DNA of 8,749 nt from Candidatus Bathyarchaeota archaeon (GCA_025057795.1 JANXEP010000045.1:1-8749), one strand, 5' to 3'; shown: positions 1 to 5,659, counted from the first letter of the stretch. The notes: a model not told the origin generated them from the sequence alone. A program made the numbers and translations.

Positions 1-162
1 CTATCTTTGAATCCGATGATAACAACGCCTATCTCTTTTCCTTCAACCACCAACTGTTCTAACAACCTTGATCTTACCTTGCCTATCCCACTTCCCAAGC
101 GTATTTGGACGAACACCTAACCTTTCACATACCTCCTTAAAACTCAGCAACCTCTCTTCCAT
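1..162 (-). pseudogene. IS607-family serine recombinase (TnpA) remnant, internally deleted, runs off left edge
   Basis: Reading leftward from an ATG at 160-162 gives a 39-residue MerR-like winged-helix start (MEERLLSFKEVCERLGVRPN, then TLGKWDRQGKIKVVRTVGG), ending at TGA 43-45. This is the DNA-binding head typical of IS607 TnpA. In another frame, from base 62 to base 1, the DNA encodes LEQLVVEGKEIGVVIIGFKD. That resembles the catalytic-domain stretch of the same family just before its conserved KDRLxRFG motif. About 70 residues between the two parts are absent, including the catalytic Tyr-Ala-Arg-Val-Ser segment, and the frame changes. The gene is therefore a deletion remnant. TnpB, if present, would lie off the window to the left. 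Family assignment is from remembered motifs, not an alignment. Confidence 0.72.
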
Positions 163-192
163 CAAAAAAGAAGTGTTACATAAAGTTAACTA

Positions 193-1305
193 TTGAGAAA
201 CTACAGAGAAACCCACATTCTAGGCCATAATCCGCCAGCTGTTATTGAAGCTGTTAAAAGGCAAATGAATAAGGGCATCCATTTCGGCACAACGCATGAG
301 CTTGAGGTTAAACTGGCGGAACAAGTTGTAAAAATGGTTCCGAGCGCGGAGCTTGTAAGATTTACAAATTCTGGAACGGAGGCTAACATGTATGCGGTGC
401 GTCTTGCGAGGGCTTACACTGGCAGAAGCAAAATCCTAAAGTTTGAGGGCGGATGGCACGGAGGCTATGACACCCTTCATAAAGGAGTAAAATATCCCTT
501 TGACATTCCCGAGTCAGCCGAGTTAACGGAAGGCGCCTTAAAAGACACTGCTTTGGCACCGTTCAACGACCTTGAGGAGGTGCAAGAGAAAGTGGATGAT
601 TCTTTTGCCGCAATAGTAGTTGAGCCCGTCCAAGGCTCCGGCGGATGCATCCCCGCTGAAAGGGAGTTTCTAAGTGGGTTTAGGGAAGTCTGCAACGAAA
701 AAGAAATCCTCTTAATCTTTGACGAGGTCATTACAGGCTTTAGACTAGCTCCTGGTGGAGGCCAACAGTACTATGGCGTTTTGCCCGACCTAACGGTTCT
801 CGGCAAAATTCTCGGCGGGGGCTTTCCAGCAGGCGCTTTTTGCGGAAGACGAGAAATTATGGAGCGTGTAGATACACTCAAATATGAACGCCCAAACTTC
901 TCTTTTCACGGTGGAACTTTCTGTGCAAACCCTATATCAATGGTGGCGGGCTTAGCTTCGCTTAAACTTCTTGAAGACGGAAGCCTCATATCAAGGTTAA
1001 ACAAATCAGGTGAGGAAGTCAGAGAGAAAATAACCCAAATATTTGAAGGGGCGGGAACTGATGTGCATGTGACAGGGCTAGGCTCCCTGCTCTGCGTACA
1101 CTTCACAAAAAAGGAGCTGAAAAACGCCCGAGAAGTCTTTGAAAACACCCATAGAAAAAAGCTTATGGAATACCACCTAAATTTGATCGCTGAAGGCATA
1201 TTCTTTCTGCCAACTCACTTCGGATCCATAAGCGCTGCCCACAATGAAGCCGACATAGAGAGGTTACTTTCCAAAACAAAAGAATACGCAAAAAGTTGCA
1301 AATAG
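193..1305 (+). CDS. Class III PLP aminotransferase, glutamate-1-semialdehyde 2,1-aminomutase-like, N-terminally truncated
   Basis: A fold-type I, class III aminotransferase related to HemL, which converts glutamate-1-semialdehyde to 5-aminolevulinate for tetrapyrrole synthesis. Visible landmarks are HILGHNPPAVIEAVKRQ at the start, NSGTEA at 59-64 (cofactor phosphate contact), IFDEVITGF near 175-183 with Asp177 for the pyridine nitrogen, LGKILGGGFPAG with the Schiff-base Lys205, and GGTFCANP near 240-247. True HemL is about 430 residues with this lysine near 270, so some 60-70 N-terminal residues are missing, including the region that binds the substrate carboxylate. The frame has a TAA at 187-189, the only start is TTG 193 and it has no Shine-Dalgarno. 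The gene begins 30 bp from an IS607 remnant, so it is probably a pseudogene. The HGGTFCANP wording also fits HemL-like aminotransferases of other function, so no symbol is given. Confidence 0.82.
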   Translation: MRNYRETHILGHNPPAVIEAVKRQMNKGIHFGTTHELEVKLAEQVVKMVPSAELVRFTNSGTEANMYAVRLARAYTGRSKILKFEGGWHGGYDTLHKGVKYPFDIPESAELTEGALKDTALAPFNDLEEVQEKVDDSFAAIVVEPVQGSGGCIPAEREFLSGFREVCNEKEILLIFDEVITGFRLAPGGGQQYYGVLPDLTVLGKILGGGFPAGAFCGRREIMERVDTLKYERPNFSFHGGTFCANPISMVAGLASLKLLEDGSLISRLNKSGEEVREKITQIFEGAGTDVHVTGLGSLLCVHFTKKELKNAREVFENTHRKKLMEYHLNLIAEGIFFLPTHFGSISAAHNEADIERLLSKTKEYAKSCK

Positions 1306-1545
1306 AAAGGCTTCCCAGCCTAGGTTTGATTCATCTATATTTGTATAATTCTGTAAACGATAATATTTAACACTTAATATTTGCTATTCAACCGTATAAC
1401 ACTCCCAAAAGGGAAACCCCATGGAAAGAGTTAAAAATATAAAAGTATTTTTGCCCTCACAACCTTAAAATTCCTAGCCGTTTCCCTAAACACAAAACTC
1501 CTTATTCTTCTAGTTTCATAAACAAAAACCTGCTGCGTTTGCGTT

Positions 1546-1690
1546 AATCGCGGCTTCCGGAAGCCAAAATAGCCGACTATGTAATATTTAATCTTACCAC
1601 CATCGCAAGTATGTTAGCCTCTCTAAAACTGGATGACAAAGTATTCCTAATAATTTCTTGGATATTGCACTTTCTAGGGAAGCCGCAATT
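1546..1690. repeat. Inverted-repeat unit of about 145 bp (MITE-like) with an internal perfect palindrome
   Basis: AATCGCGGCTTCC (1546-1558) is matched in inverted orientation by GGAAGCCGCAATT (1678-1690) with one mismatch. The left arm also merges into the perfect palindrome GGCTTCCGGAAGCC at 1552-1565. The arms are GC-rich against an AT-rich background. The arrangement fits a small non-autonomous element or a relic of one. It could instead be an operator or a transcript-end hairpin. No target duplication is evident. Confidence 0.4.
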
Positions 1691-1726
1691 TTAGGCATTC
1701 TTAAGCTCGCCATCTAAAAGCAAAAC

Positions 1727-1737
1727 AGCGTAAAAAA
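1727..1737 (-). terminator. T-tract terminator behind mobA
   Basis: On the minus strand TTTTTTACGCT begins about 21 bases after the mobA stop and is followed by TTTTGCTTTTAG. Archaeal RNA polymerases terminate at U-runs without needing a hairpin, so this is a reasonable end for the mobA transcript. The same TTTTTTACGCT string recurs at 5655-5665. Confidence 0.45.
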
Positions 1738-1758
1738 GGCTAAACATTCAGTATGAAT

Positions 1759-2373
1759 CTAGCGTTTCAACATATGTTCAACTTTTTTCAGGTCTAAAGG
1801 CGTGTTTACATTGACGAAGAATTTAAGCTCTGCATCAAATTGTTGAAGCACAAGTGTGGAAACATAGCGCACACCCTTTAGCTTTTCAATCATGGAACGC
1901 ATGTCGCGTTTTCCCTCCCTAAGAGTGTTTTCAGCAGCCTCCAAAGCTGGCTTCACGCGGTAAGACGCATGCAAAGGCTCTATGTAGCCGTTAGGCCATC
2001 GAGGGACGACTGCATTCTTGTTTACGCATAAGTCAAGAAGAAGTTGGAGAACTTCTTTGGAGACCAAAGGAGTGTCGCATGGAAGTAAAAGGGTATACTC
2101 TCCACTAACCTCCCTAAAGCCTGTTGCGGCACCCACAAGCGGTCCACGGTTATCAAAGACGTCCATGAGAATCTTGGCAGCTGAACCTAAAACTCTGGAA
2201 AACTTGTCTGCTTGAGCTTTCGAATTCACAACCACCACTATTTCATCAACTGTTTGGCCAGCGGCTTCCAGAACATACTTTATCAAGGGCTTGTTAGCCA
2301 AGGGAATTAATCCCTTGTCTTGTCCAAACCTTGTTGAAAGGCCCCCTGCAAGGATTATTGCCGAATTACCCAA
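1759..2373 (-). CDS. mobA: Molybdenum cofactor guanylyltransferase (MobA family)
   Basis: A cytoplasmic nucleotidyltransferase that joins GMP (or another nucleotide) to molybdopterin to make the dinucleotide cofactor of Mo/W enzymes. The 204-residue length is normal for MobA. The N-terminal signature LAGGLSTRFGQDKG (8-21) binds the nucleotide. GPLVGAATGF is at 77-86, the metal-binding PCDTPLV at 98-104 (Asp100), EPLHASYR at 132-139 and the C-terminal FVNVNTPLDL at 186-195. The last motif is typical of MobA rather than sugar nucleotidyltransferases. The start is TTG at 2371-2373: the frame has a TAG a few codons upstream, and AAGGA lies about 10 bases before it. A TATA box fits 2420-2425. It stands alone; no Mo-enzyme is in view, so the user enzyme is unknown. 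CTP- or GTP-specificity cannot be decided here. Confidence 0.88.
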   Translation of the reverse strand: MGNSAIILAGGLSTRFGQDKGLIPLANKPLIKYVLEAAGQTVDEIVVVVNSKAQADKFSRVLGSAAKILMDVFDNRGPLVGAATGFREVSGEYTLLLPCDTPLVSKEVLQLLLDLCVNKNAVVPRWPNGYIEPLHASYRVKPALEAAENTLREGKRDMRSMIEKLKGVRYVSTLVLQQFDAELKFFVNVNTPLDLKKVEHMLKR

Positions 2374-2419
2374 TGGGACGTCGTCCTTGCGTTTTAATGC
2401 CTATCATAGCGGGTTGACG

Positions 2420-2425
2420 TATAAA
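2420..2425 (-). promoter_or_regulatory. TATA box for mobA
   Basis: Minus-strand CAGATTTATACG centred about 50 bases before the TTG start. Adding 26 bases puts transcription start near 2396, giving a leader of about 22 bases that holds the AAGGA. The upstream TFB-recognition element is not clearly A-rich, which lowers confidence. Confidence 0.45.
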
Positions 2426-2485
2426 TCTGTTGTTCAATGAAACTTCGCAAAATGCGACCTAACCATAAAACGGGCATTAAAACTA

Positions 2486-3265
2486 TTAGCATTTATAGGC
2501 ATCAATTTTTGTTGCCATTTCGTCTAAAATTTTTGTAAATGGGTGATCTGGTTTTTGGTGAACAAAAATTATTTTTCCTTCAGTCTTAGAAATGTCGCAG
2601 AAACAGGGTATAACCCCTAAAAGAGGAGCCCCATATATCTCTTTAACCATCCTATGCAACTTTTCCTTTTGAGATTTCAAAGAATCATTGTATAAAACTT
2701 TGTTTAGGGCGATCTCTGTTTTCTTTTCGAATAGGTCGTAGAGTTCCCGCAGCATTCTTCTTGTTCCTTCCACATCAGAATTGTCAAGGGTTGTGGCTAC
2801 GACGACTATGTCGGCTGCCACTATGGCGTTTATCGAGGAATAATACATTCCGGGGCTTGTGTCGAAAACAATGTAATCAAATCCCTTATCGCCCAACAGG
2901 GATTTTCTTAGGGAGAGAAGCTTTCCTAGAGCACGCATTTCCCATTTCCGATCCTTTGAAGACATGTCTCTAATGGCTTCCACCGAGGGGTTAGCCAGAC
3001 AAACATAAAATCTTTCAGGAGCGAATATTCTGTCGCTTAGGTCTATTAGGGCTTTATCTATTTCGCACAATCCATTAAGATAATCGTTCAGCCAACACTC
3101 GGCTTTTTCTATGTTCAAGAGTGTGGAAAGGCTGGGGGCTCGAAAATCCAAGTCCATGAGGCAGACCTTCTTGCCGCGTTTAGCAAGCATAACAGCTAGG
3201 TTTGTTGAGAGGAGCGTTTTTCCAGTACCGCCCTTATACGAGTGCACAGCCACTATCTTGCCCAC
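2486..3265 (-). CDS. MinD/ParA-type deviant Walker ATPase
   Basis: An ATP-switched dimerising P-loop ATPase of the SIMIBI class. The deviant Walker A KGGTGKT is at 11-17 with the signature lysine Lys11. The switch region MDLDFRAPSL is at 37-46 (Asp40) and Walker B YIVFDTSPG at 131-139 (Asp135), followed by ATTLDNSDVEGTRRML. The end (HPFTKILDEMATKI) is usual for archaeal MinD-like proteins. There is no obvious amphipathic membrane-targeting tail, so membrane binding like that of bacterial MinD is not indicated. Start is GTG at 3263-3265, with GGTGAGG at 3268-3274. It follows a winged-helix gene by 12 bases on the same strand, as ParA-type ATPases follow DNA-binding partners. A role in DNA segregation or positioning is inferred; a regulator of another complex is possible. 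Confidence 0.87.
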   Translation of the reverse strand: MGKIVAVHSYKGGTGKTLLSTNLAVMLAKRGKKVCLMDLDFRAPSLSTLLNIEKAECWLNDYLNGLCEIDKALIDLSDRIFAPERFYVCLANPSVEAIRDMSSKDRKWEMRALGKLLSLRKSLLGDKGFDYIVFDTSPGMYYSSINAIVAADIVVVATTLDNSDVEGTRRMLRELYDLFEKKTEIALNKVLYNDSLKSQKEKLHRMVKEIYGAPLLGVIPCFCDISKTEGKIIFVHQKPDHPFTKILDEMATKIDAYKC

Positions 3266-3277
3266 ATCCTCACCAGC

Positions 3278-3643
3278 CTATTTTTCTACGTAAAAGTAGG
3301 CTTTCCGGCCTTTCCTCTCCTTCTTCAAATACCCCATAATAACAAGCTGGTTTAGGTAGGCACTTTCCACAGCCCTCGCCCTTCGGGTTTGCTGAGCGAC
3401 TTCTTCGGCAGTTGCCCGGCCAAGCCTGCAAACGGTCATTGCTGTCTTCCTTAGATGGTCAGGCATGGAAAGAAGAGTCATGACGTCTAAGGGCGCCTCA
3501 GTCGGCACCATTTGCGATTCTTTTCTTCCATGTTTCTGCAGCTCTATTATAACCTCCATTTTTTCGTTTAGCCTTTCAAGATTTTCCCTTATTTTTTCCA
3601 GTACCTGGAGGGGCTTCTTCCCTAGAAATTCTTGACTTGCCAC
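3278..3643 (-). CDS. Coiled-coil plus winged-helix DNA-binding protein, partner of the ParA-like ATPase
   Basis: A 121-residue protein with two parts. Residues 11-38 form a charged heptad-like helix (LQVLEKIRENLERLNEKMEV) likely to dimerise. Residues 52-121 look like a MarR/ArsR-style winged helix: a helix around LRKTAMTVCRLGR, a recognition-like segment TAEEVAQQTRRARAVESAYL, then LVIMGYLKKERKGRKAYFYVEK as the wing. Start is GTG at 3641-3643, nine bases after a good AGGAG (3653-3657). It is the first gene of the operon with the ATPase. By analogy with ParA-partner and SegA-SegB pairs it may be the site-specific DNA-binding adaptor, but it has no ParB or ribbon-helix-helix features. It could also be an ordinary autoregulator. 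Confidence 0.75.
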   Translation of the reverse strand: MASQEFLGKKPLQVLEKIRENLERLNEKMEVIIELQKHGRKESQMVPTEAPLDVMTLLSMPDHLRKTAMTVCRLGRATAEEVAQQTRRARAVESAYLNQLVIMGYLKKERKGRKAYFYVEK

Positions 3644-3652
3644 AGTGGTTTT

Positions 3653-3657
3653 CTCCT
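3653..3657 (-). promoter_or_regulatory. Ribosome binding site of the winged-helix/ATPase operon
   Basis: Minus-strand AGGAG, nine bases before GTG 3643. It settles the GTG as the start. Confidence 0.6.
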
Positions 3658-3845
3658 GTTTGTTTTACGAGTGTACAGTAGGGTTATGGATAAAAGGTGT
3701 TTATTAAGTCTTACGAAATACTCATAAGAATTCATAAACAGATGCCAACCTACTTAGGAAAAAACTAAATTGTAAGACGCTTGCCTTAATTCACGCCAAA
3801 AACCAGCACAGTTTAAATTGGCATATACTAGTTGAACCGCTAAGC

Positions 3846-3859
3846 TGTTTGATCAAACA
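3846..3859. promoter_or_regulatory. Perfect 14-bp palindrome, candidate operator or centromere-like site
   Basis: TGTTTGATCAAACA is its own reverse complement. Its outer arms TGTTT/AAACA equal those of the bacterial parS consensus TGTTTCACGTGAAACA, but the core is GATC, two bases shorter. It lies about 200 bp upstream of the winged-helix/ATPase operon, a typical place for an operator or partition site. No ParB homologue is in the window, so the resemblance may be chance. Confidence 0.45.
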
Positions 3860-3951
3860 CGACTTATCAAGAATTTAGTTTAGGTTTAAATAAAACATCT
3901 ACAATACCAGAAAATATCATGAAGCCGAATTTTAAGCCCCTATTATTACCT

Positions 3952-4248
3952 TTAGTATGGAGTTGGAGACCTGCTTCTAGCTTCTTCTATTATGGGCAAA
4001 ACTTGTTTAAGCTCTTTGAAGTGTTTAAGAACCATTATGCCCCTTTGAGTTATGGCGTAAACAACTCTTCGCTTGCCGACAGCCCTCTCCTCAACAAGAT
4101 TTTGTTTGATTAGGAAGTCTAAATACTCCTTTAGCACACTGCAGTTCACATTTGCCTTATACATAATATGAGTTAGCTTCAGTGGGCCCCTATGGGCCAG
4201 CACTTTGAGGATGTCGATATACATTTCAAGCTTGGAACGCCTCATCAT
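3952..4248 (-). CDS. Small archaeal winged-helix regulator (HTH_45 type)
   Basis: A 98-residue protein that is almost all one winged-helix domain, close in wording to the archaeal HTH_45 family. It has EMYIDILKVLAHRGPLKLTHIMYKANVN (8-35), then SVLKEYLDFLIKQNLVEE (37-54), a wing with VVYAITQRGIMVL (62-73) and a C-terminal helix to about 90 that commonly dimerises these proteins. There is no ligand domain. Two ATGs are adjacent (4248 and 4245) after GAGGT; the second has the better spacing of about 7 bases. It has its own strong TATA box at 4281-4290 and is probably monocistronic. Target genes are unknown; the nearby repeats at 3846-3859 and 4532-4577 are candidate sites. Confidence 0.83.
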   Translation of the reverse strand: MMRRSKLEMYIDILKVLAHRGPLKLTHIMYKANVNCSVLKEYLDFLIKQNLVEERAVGKRRVVYAITQRGIMVLKHFKELKQVLPIIEEARSRSPTPY

Positions 4249-4280
4249 CCAAACCTCTTAGGCATATTTTTACCATCATT

Positions 4281-4290
4281 TTTATATAAA
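4281..4290 (-). promoter_or_regulatory. TATA box of the HTH_45 gene
   Basis: TTTATATAAA, preceded on the minus strand by the A-rich CCATAAAAGC as a TFB-recognition element. Its centre is 37 bases from the ATG, giving a predicted start near 4260 and a leader of about 12 bases that just holds GAGGT. It is the best promoter in the window. The box itself is symmetrical, but the A-rich element is on the side that directs minus-strand transcription. Confidence 0.65.
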
Positions 4291-4334
4291 GCTTTTATGG
4301 ATTCAAAGTATGGCTTTTTCCTCTTTAGCCTCCA

Positions 4335-4517
4335 TTAATAGCCGCTTTTCTCTTGAGCACGCATTAACACGTTTATTCTATTTTGGAAGGCTGTAACTAG
4401 GTCGTCTAACAATATTTTTTGAAATTCTGTCGAGAGAGCCTCGATGTTCTCATTGAGGACTTCGGCCATTTTTGCTTTTAACTCTCTCCTTTTTTTAGGG
4501 GTAATTTTGCATTCCAA
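4335..4517 (-). CDS. Small charged helical protein, unknown function
   Basis: A 60-residue, lysine/glutamate-rich, probably all-helical protein: ITPKKRRELKAKMAEVLNEN, then a second helix to ILLDDLVTAFQNRINVL. There is no metal motif, signal or membrane segment. I do not recognise the family. Start is TTG at 4515-4517 with no clear Shine-Dalgarno. The frame stays open upstream for about 19 codons back to a TAG near 4581 but has no ATG or GTG, so TTG is the only usual start short of Met17. The reading frame has protein-like composition and lies in line with its minus-strand neighbours. Upstream repeats at 4532-4577 suggest tight regulation. The gene may be a real small regulator or adaptor; confidence is moderate. 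Confidence 0.55.
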   Translation of the reverse strand: MECKITPKKRRELKAKMAEVLNENIEALSTEFQKILLDDLVTAFQNRINVLMRAQEKSGY

Positions 4518-4531
4518 TGATTTTCGCCACC

Positions 4532-4577
4532 GTTCACGTAGACAAAATAGGTGTTCACATTTAACTAACTTGTGAAC
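4532..4577. promoter_or_regulatory. Three GTTCAC half-sites, candidate operator
   Basis: GTTCAC occurs at 4532-4537 and again at 4553-4558 (21 bp apart, two helical turns), and its inverse GTGAAC at 4572-4577. The last two form a 7-bp inverted repeat (GTTCACA/TGTGAAC) with an 11-base spacer. The cluster sits directly before the 60-residue gene, where a repressor or activator would bind. Confidence 0.45.
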
Positions 4578-4755
4578 CTAGAATATGGATTAGGAATATG
4601 TTTTGATGGCATGTTTCTGCTCCCTTATGTGGTGGGCTAGTTTTCAAGAATGTTTTTATTTTTGGTTTGAGTTTTTGTTTTTGCCGGATGATGAGAAGGC
4701 ATTAGGTTGACTTCCACAGGATGAAATCTCAGAGTTACTCGGACGGCAGCGGTCA

Positions 4756-5400
4756 TTAACTGCTAAATGGGTAGCCCTTTTTCACATAAATTTCAGGATC
4801 AACTTCTTTGACTTCGCCTTCATCTACATCAATGATGTAAACAGCGTGTATCCTAGCGTTTCTTACTTCAGCAAAACTGACTGGGGGGTTATGGTAGTAG
4901 AGGTCACATAGATCTTTAACTTTCTTTAGTTCGTTCTGGGTTCTTTCTTTTGGGGGTTGAGCGAAAATTTGGGGAAACTGCAAAACGTAGTAGGGAGGAA
5001 TGCCTAAAGCGAACTTTCCAGCGTAGCCGCTGTATCGGACAATTTTGCTAGCTATCCTTGCAGCCAAATAACCAGAGGGGTCAAGGGCGTGTTCTGGGGG
5101 AACAAAACCAGTTTCTACCTCCACAATGAGGCTTCCATAGCCCTTGAAGGCAAACAAGTCGCATGTTAATCCCATGTCTAGGGGGTGTTCCACCTCCACC
5201 TCATATCCCCTTTCAATGAGGTGCTTGGCGCAGACAAGCTCCATAACTGAATGGTTAATCTTCACAACATTTCTCTTATGTAAGTCAACCAGTCTATCCT
5301 TCAACCTAGAAAGTTTACTTTGATTCGCTTCACTCATGCCTTGAAAAAGCTTGTGGATTAGCATGTTCAGGTCTTCCTCAAACTTTTCACCCTTATTCAC
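4756..5400 (-). CDS. PD-(D/E)XK nuclease-like protein, function unknown
   Basis: From GTG 5398-5400 the protein is 214 residues. An N-terminal helical part (1-48) is followed by a restriction-endonuclease-like core: Glu54 in the helix SVMELVCAKHLIERGYEVEV, then Asp81 in GLTCDLFAF, and LIVEVETG with Glu94/Glu96. The spacing matches the E...D...ExK plan of the superfamily, with Glu in place of the usual Lys, which some members tolerate. A C-terminal strand region has HAVYIIDVDEG. It could cut DNA, bind DNA without cutting, or serve in repair or defence. The GTG is chosen because GGAGGCGGTGAC directly precedes it. An in-frame ATG at 5434-5436 (226 residues) has no Shine-Dalgarno but could be used by a nearly leaderless transcript. 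No methylase partner is near. Confidence 0.7.
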   Translation of the reverse strand: MNKGEKFEEDLNMLIHKLFQGMSEANQSKLSRLKDRLVDLHKRNVVKINHSVMELVCAKHLIERGYEVEVEHPLDMGLTCDLFAFKGYGSLIVEVETGFVPPEHALDPSGYLAARIASKIVRYSGYAGKFALGIPPYYVLQFPQIFAQPPKERTQNELKKVKDLCDLYYHNPPVSFAEVRNARIHAVYIIDVDEGEVKEVDPEIYVKKGYPFSS

Positions 5401-5412
5401 GTCACCGCCTCC
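5401..5412 (-). promoter_or_regulatory. Strong ribosome binding site deciding the GTG start of the nuclease-like gene
   Basis: Minus-strand GGAGGCGGTGAC abuts GTG 5400. GGAGG lies 7 bases from the start, and GGTGA is also complementary to the 16S tail. It is the strongest such site in the window and favours GTG 5400 over ATG 5436. Confidence 0.65.
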
Positions 5413-5463
5413 GGTGGTTGGGCTCCTTAATTGCATCTAAAAAGAATTGTTTAACCTTTTGGG

Positions 5464-5471
5464 CTTAAAAA
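5464..5471 (-). promoter_or_regulatory. Candidate TATA box for the nuclease-like gene
   Basis: Minus-strand TTTTATCTCTTTTTAAGCCC contains TTTTTAAG, predicting transcription start near 5441, only a few bases before ATG 5436. That placement leaves the start-codon question partly open. A second possible box, TTTTAT, lies at 5475-5480. Confidence 0.35.
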
Positions 5472-5574
5472 GAGATAAAAGATGTCAAAACCCATTATCT
5501 ATGAATCGGAGGAGAATCGGAATTTAAATATCAAACATGAGTATGCATAAAATTCAAAAATTATCGTTACAAAA

Positions 5575-5621
5575 TTTAACTCGAAAAGTTAAAAACCATT
5601 TTAGTTTGCTAAAAAGTTAAA
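5575..5621. repeat. AGTTAAA repeat cluster, candidate operator
   Basis: TTTAACT (5575-5581) and AGTTAAA (5587-5593) form a perfect 7-bp inverted repeat with a 5-base spacer. A third AGTTAAA is at 5615-5621, 28 bases after the second. The cluster lies about 20-65 bp upstream of a plus-strand TATA box and in the shared upstream region of the minus-strand nuclease-like gene. The region is AT-rich, so some chance repetition is expected. Confidence 0.4.
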
Positions 5622-5639
5622 TTAGAATTGTGCAAATGG

Positions 5640-5647
5640 TTTAAATT
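5640..5647 (+). promoter_or_regulatory. TATA box for a plus-strand RNA
   Basis: TTTAAATT preceded by GCAAATGG. A start 24-27 bases downstream of the centre falls at about 5667-5670, exactly where the GC-rich structured block begins. No plus-strand protein gene follows, so the product would be non-coding. Confidence 0.45.
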
Positions 5648-5659
5648 AAGATAAAGCGT

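Larger units (their letters stand above)
1306..1758. other. Non-coding gap between convergent genes
   Basis: About 450 bases of AT-rich DNA between the 3' ends of the aminotransferase and mobA. I see no convincing gene. A short plus-strand frame from ATG 1611 gives about 27 residues and then a stop; the next frame continues with LSREAAILGILKLAI before a stop near 1716. It could be a decayed small gene, but the support is thin. The gap also holds a 14-bp palindrome, a longer inverted repeat and a T-tract behind mobA, listed separately. Confidence 0.5.
3644..3951. other. Gap upstream of the ATPase operon, with a parS-like palindrome
   Basis: About 300 AT-rich bases between the operon start and the 3' end of the HTH_45 gene. 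I see no gene. Minus-strand CTTTTATCC near 3687-3695 could be a weak TATA box for the operon. The main feature is the 14-bp palindrome at 3846-3859. On the plus strand a TATA-like TTTAAATA lies at 3885-3892. Confidence 0.45.

Noticed and set aside
906..1199. 97-codon minus-strand frame
   Set aside because: It is the reverse shadow of the aminotransferase, whose conserved residues fix the coding strand.
1323..1335. GGTTTGATTCATC as a tRNA T-loop
   Set aside because: It lacks the matching stem, anticodon arm and acceptor arm around it.
3709..3729. TCTTA/TAAGA inverted repeat upstream of the ATPase operon
   Set aside because: Five-base arms in AT-rich DNA are expected by chance and no position argument supports it.
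3919..4113. Plus-strand 64-codon frame with a TATA box in front
   Set aside because: It is antisense to the well-supported HTH_45 gene, and its sequence shows no domain or plausible composition.
4303..4335. Ten-codon frame (MEAKEEKAIL) overlapping the stop of the 60-residue gene as TAATG
   Set aside because: Too short, no own ribosome site, and no sign of conservation can be seen.
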